A stretch of 64,000 bases of DNA. Origin: G964020055 sp964020055 (GTDB lineage Bacteria > Pseudomonadota > Alphaproteobacteria > WRAU01 > Hepatincolaceae). The position numbers and the translations under genes were made by a program. Below the pieces are notes generated by a model, which did not search any database, had not been told where the DNA came from, and worked only from the letters and a program-made list of their open reading frames with translations. Location: NCBI GenBank assembly GCA_964020055.1, contig OZ026533.1, forward strand, positions 620,001-684,000. Direction: 5' to 3'. Of this stretch, positions 61,609-64,000 are shown piece after piece. The number at the start of each line of letters is the position of its first letter. Positions within the stretch are counted from its first letter, which is position 1.

Positions 61609-61647
61609 TATTGTTGTATTTCATTATATAACAGAAATACAACAATA
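61609..61647 (-). terminator. Intrinsic terminator of dksA
   Basis: A perfect 14-bp stem (61,609-61,622 with 61,634-61,647, loop 11) lies after dksA. In the minus direction it is followed by TTTCTTTT. It separates dksA from speD-speE. Confidence 0.85.
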
Positions 61648-61694
61648 CTACAGAACTCAATAATTATCAATTAATATACAAATAACCCTTATAA

Positions 61695-62129
61695 TTAATT
61701 AAGATTTACATTATAAACACCTGTATTATTTTTATGCTCAAGCATCTCTTGTACGTCTAAAGAATAAAGAGCTATAGGATTTGCTTTCAATCGTCTTAAC
61801 TCAATAGGTTCTTTACTATATTGACAATAACCATATGTACGATTTTTTATTCTTTCCAAACATAAATTAATACTATTTATCAAGGCAGAATCTCTTCTTA
61901 TGGCTTCAAAATAAAAGGAAATATTTATATCCTGGATTGAAATATCTACTTCATCTTTAGATAAATGTTTACTTGCTTCTTTTATTTGTTGTTTTGCTAT
62001 TTCAATATCTTTATGTAAAGTTTCTTCCCAACACAACAACTCTCTTTCAAAATAAGCTAGCATTTTATCGTTCATGAATTCTTCATTGGTAGATGGTGTG
62101 TAACCTTCTAAAGAGATTAGTTTTTTCAT
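61695..62129 (-). CDS. dksA: DksA/TraR-family transcription factor
   Basis: DksA binds RNA polymerase and, with ppGpp, reshapes transcription in the stringent response, notably at rRNA promoters. The 144-residue protein has an N-terminal coiled-coil region and the C-terminal motif RTYGYCQYSKEPIELRRLKANPIALYS. Only one of the four zinc cysteines of E. coli DksA is kept, which is usual in alphaproteobacterial members (YGYCE-x-GEPI type), so it does not mean loss of function. AAGGAATAATA precedes the ATG. A terminator follows the gene. Confidence 0.9.
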   Translation of the reverse strand: MKKLISLEGYTPSTNEEFMNDKMLAYFERELLCWEETLHKDIEIAKQQIKEASKHLSKDEVDISIQDINISFYFEAIRRDSALINSINLCLERIKNRTYGYCQYSKEPIELRRLKANPIALYSLDVQEMLEHKNNTGVYNVNLN

Positions 62130-62306
62130 TATTATTCCTTGTTTTTATTTTGTTTTTATTGCAATTTTTTATTCCTATTGTGTACTATTTATCATCTATT
62201 ATTTGTTTAAAATATTATAAGTTAATCTACCTTAGGTTGTAAATATTTATTTGTGAATATTTTATTTATTTTATATTTAAATTCTATTATCAAGTATAGA
62301 AAAATG

Positions 62307-62321
62307 TTAATATTAATTAAC
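62307..62321 (+). promoter_or_regulatory. Possible CtrA half-sites upstream of ctrA
   Basis: TTAA (62,307-62,310) and TTAAC (62,317-62,321) are separated by six bases, one short of the CtrA consensus spacing of seven, about 50 bases before the ctrA start. Autoregulation is known in Caulobacter. In this AT-rich DNA the match is weak evidence. Confidence 0.25.
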
Positions 62322-62367
62322 AGATAATTATATTTGCTATCATATAAATATATTTCAAAGGTATAGA

Positions 62368-63051
62368 ATGAAAATACTTATAATTGAAGATGATAAACCA
62401 CTAGCTACTACTATAAAACTTGTATTTAAAAAATTAAATATCTCTTCTGATCATGCAGCAACAGGGGAAGAAGGAAAAGATTTTTTAGCTAGCTATTCTT
62501 ATGATTTAATATTATTAGATGTTTTATTACCTGACATGACGGGTTTTGAATTTTTAAAATATATACGAGAAGATAAAATTACAACTCCTGTTCTGATATT
62601 ATCAGGTTTGAATGATAGTAAAGATAAAATTCAAGGTTTGAATCATGGAGCCGATGACTATTTGACTAAACCTTTTAATAAAGATGAGCTGATTGCTAGG
62701 GTTAATGCCATTGTAAGAAGGTCACAAGGACATTCTCAACAAGTTATAACTATTGGTGATTTGAATATATATTTAGAAAATAAACAAATTTCTATAAATG
62801 GAACTAATGTAGCTGTAACTAAAAAGGAATATTCTATTTTAGAAACCTTAGCTTTGAAAAAAGGTAAAGTTGTATCTAAAGAACAATTATTGGATCATCT
62901 ATATAACGATTTAGAAGAAGAACCAGGTGGAAAAATTATTGATGTATTTGTTTGTAAATTAAGAAAAAAATTAAGCAAAATATCAGGGAAAAATTATATT
63001 CATACTATATGGGGTCTTGGGTACATGATTAATCTTTCTGAAGAAAAATAA
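62368..63051 (+). CDS. ctrA: Cell-cycle response regulator CtrA
   Basis: CtrA is the master transcription regulator of the alphaproteobacterial cell cycle. The 227 residues have a receiver domain with Asp51 in LLDVLLPDMTG and KPF, then an OmpR-type winged-helix domain with GNLNI-like GDLNIYLENKQISINGTNVAVTKKEY and KIIDVFVCKLRKKL, followed by IHTIWGLGYM; identity to Caulobacter CtrA is evident along its length. The C-terminus ends in SEEK rather than the two alanines that target Caulobacter CtrA to ClpXP. AAGG lies 10 bases before the ATG. It is convergent with chpT, 5 bases away. Confidence 0.96.
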   Translation: MKILIIEDDKPLATTIKLVFKKLNISSDHAATGEEGKDFLASYSYDLILLDVLLPDMTGFEFLKYIREDKITTPVLILSGLNDSKDKIQGLNHGADDYLTKPFNKDELIARVNAIVRRSQGHSQQVITIGDLNIYLENKQISINGTNVAVTKKEYSILETLALKKGKVVSKEQLLDHLYNDLEEEPGGKIIDVFVCKLRKKLSKISGKNYIHTIWGLGYMINLSEEK

Positions 63052-63056
63052 CTATT

Positions 63057-63713
63057 TTATTTATATTTTAAAGCTATTTTAAATTCCCTATTATTTTCAC
63101 TATAAACTTCTAAATTTGCATTTATTTCGTTAACCAATAAGTATGTATAATAACTATGAATATTTCTAGCTGTTAATTTACTAGTATCTATTTGGCCTTT
63201 TAGTGCCATTATATTATCATCGCTCAAACGAATATTATCTCCTTCAACAGATATAGCAAGTCCTAATGTATTATCTATTTCTTTTGCATATATTATCATT
63301 CTAGTTTTATCGTGAATAATACCAAAAATCACAAAAAATATGTTCATTAATAATTTTAAATTCTTATTATCTGCATATTTTGATATTAAAGTATCAGATC
63401 CTTCACCCCATTGAACATTAGTATTTTTATCTATAAATAAATCTTGTATTAGTTTTTTAACTTCTGCAAAGCCTGAGGCATCATTACCTAAAGATGCAGA
63501 TCCTAACGCCATTCTAATAAAAGAGAGTCTGTTTTTTAATGATTCAGCACTTTTAGCAGCAATTTCTACTGCTTCTATATTATTATCACTTGGGATTTTC
63601 TTTGCGTCTTCTTGAATTATTTTAATAACAAAATCTAAATTACCTGCTGGATTTATCAAATCATGACAAATACGTGAGCATAAAATAGAAATAATAGAAA
63701 AATCTACCTTCAT
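63057..63713 (-). CDS. chpT: Histidine phosphotransferase ChpT
   Basis: ChpT shuttles phosphate from CckA to CtrA (and CpdR). The 218-residue protein starts with SIISILCSRICHDLINPAGNL, the ChpT phosphoacceptor helix, His17. The rest resembles a degenerate histidine kinase ATPase-like domain without its ATP-binding loops, as in ChpT. Its stop lies 5 bases from the ctrA stop, so the two are convergent neighbours; in Caulobacter chpT, cckA and ctrA are scattered. Confidence 0.9.
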   Translation of the reverse strand: MKVDFSIISILCSRICHDLINPAGNLDFVIKIIQEDAKKIPSDNNIEAVEIAAKSAESLKNRLSFIRMALGSASLGNDASGFAEVKKLIQDLFIDKNTNVQWGEGSDTLISKYADNKNLKLLMNIFFVIFGIIHDKTRMIIYAKEIDNTLGLAISVEGDNIRLSDDNIMALKGQIDTSKLTARNIHSYYTYLLVNEINANLEVYSENNREFKIALKYK

Positions 63714-63831
63714 AATAAGTTATTCCTAGTGTAATATAAGTAATATAGTTGTACATGTTAATGAAATATATTTATCTTTCATTAATCTACATATATTATA
63801 GATTATATATAAATTATTATTACATAAAAAT

Positions 63832-64000
63832 ATGAAAATTTGTTTTCTCTCTTCGAAATCGAAAAAAAGTACTAGTTTGAAAAAACAAATGATAACCAAA
63901 TACGGTAATAATTCTGTAGAAGAAGCAGAATTTTTTGTGTGTTTAGGTGGCGATGGTTTTATGTTACATTCAATACATAACTATTCTATTTACAATAAAC
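63832..64000 (+). CDS. nadK: NAD kinase (N-terminal part, cut by window end)
   Basis: An ATG opens a frame that runs off the window. It translates to MKICFLSSKSKKSTSLKKQM followed by AEFFVCLGGDGFMLHSIH. The GGDG motif with FMLHSIH is the catalytic signature of ATP-dependent NAD kinases, which make NADP. Only 56 residues are visible. It is divergent from chpT. Confidence 0.85.
   Translation, partial: MKICFLSSKSKKSTSLKKQMITKYGNNSVEEAEFFVCLGGDGFMLHSIHNYSIYNK

Noticed and set aside
61695..62129. Missing zinc cysteines in DksA
   Set aside because: The one-cysteine pattern (YGYC-x3-EPI) is normal for alphaproteobacterial DksA proteins, so it is not evidence of degeneration.
62307..62321. CtrA autoregulation site at ctrA as a firm call
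   Set aside because: The spacing between half-sites is six rather than seven, and TTAA is frequent in this DNA. It is kept only as a low-confidence feature.

Overview
The window is a strongly AT-rich alphaproteobacterial chromosome segment, most consistent with the order Rickettsiales or a close relative. Three things point there: a complete CckA-ChpT-CtrA phosphorelay (57.6-63.7 kb), a DksA protein with the alphaproteobacterial one-cysteine finger, and a 16S rRNA gene that is not linked to the 23S-5S pair. It is metabolically richer than classical obligate intracellular Rickettsiales. It has adenylosuccinate synthetase, a type II dehydroquinase, pyruvate kinase, a full putrescine-to-spermidine route (PLP decarboxylase, SpeD, SpeE) and a nucleoside uptake and breakdown operon (NupC-DeoC-DeoA). 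The exact taxon is inference.

Layout. 0-14 kb: glyQS (minus); psd-pssA-hypothetical-radA (plus); then a minus-strand run whose genes read yfgM-like, bamB, der, with cvpA and secA further upstream. 14.6-24.4 kb: tRNA-Leu, a META-domain lipoprotein, purA, an OmpA-like lipoprotein overlapping an alpha/beta hydrolase, a HAD phosphatase with an unassigned C-terminal half, the PLP decarboxylase, then aroQ-accB-accC and a secreted ankyrin protein. 24.5-26.3 kb: tRNA-Asp, tRNA-Pro and about 1.2 kb of decayed coding sequence. 26.4-27.2 kb: a rhodanese protein and Gpt.

27.5-42.8 kb is the most unusual region. On the minus strand the parts lie in the classical bacterial rRNA order 16S, tRNA-Ile(GAU), tRNA-Ala(UGC), 23S, 5S. 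They are pushed apart by two blocks of about 5 kb each. The block between 16S and tRNA-Ile holds a small membrane protein gene, nupC, deoC, deoA and a yagU-like gene, all on the plus strand. The block between tRNA-Ala and 23S holds an EamA transporter and an eptA-like phosphoethanolamine transferase (plus) and typA (minus). The 16S, the tRNA pair and the 23S-5S unit each have a good sigma70-type promoter, and 16S and 23S each keep a perfect 21-22 bp flanking processing stem. This looks like an rRNA operon opened by insertions.

43-64 kb: a non-coding stretch of about 1.2 kb; a tripartite RND efflux operon (periplasmic adaptor, pump, TolC) with a striking palindrome pair upstream; pyruvate kinase; a secreted cyclophilin; alaS, a NifS-like protein lacking the catalytic-cysteine loop, recA, cckA; speD-speE; dksA; ctrA and chpT, convergent and 5 bp apart; and the start of nadK cut by the window edge. 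Perfect inverted repeats, probably terminators, separate most convergent units. I saw no CRISPR array, intact insertion sequence or prophage.
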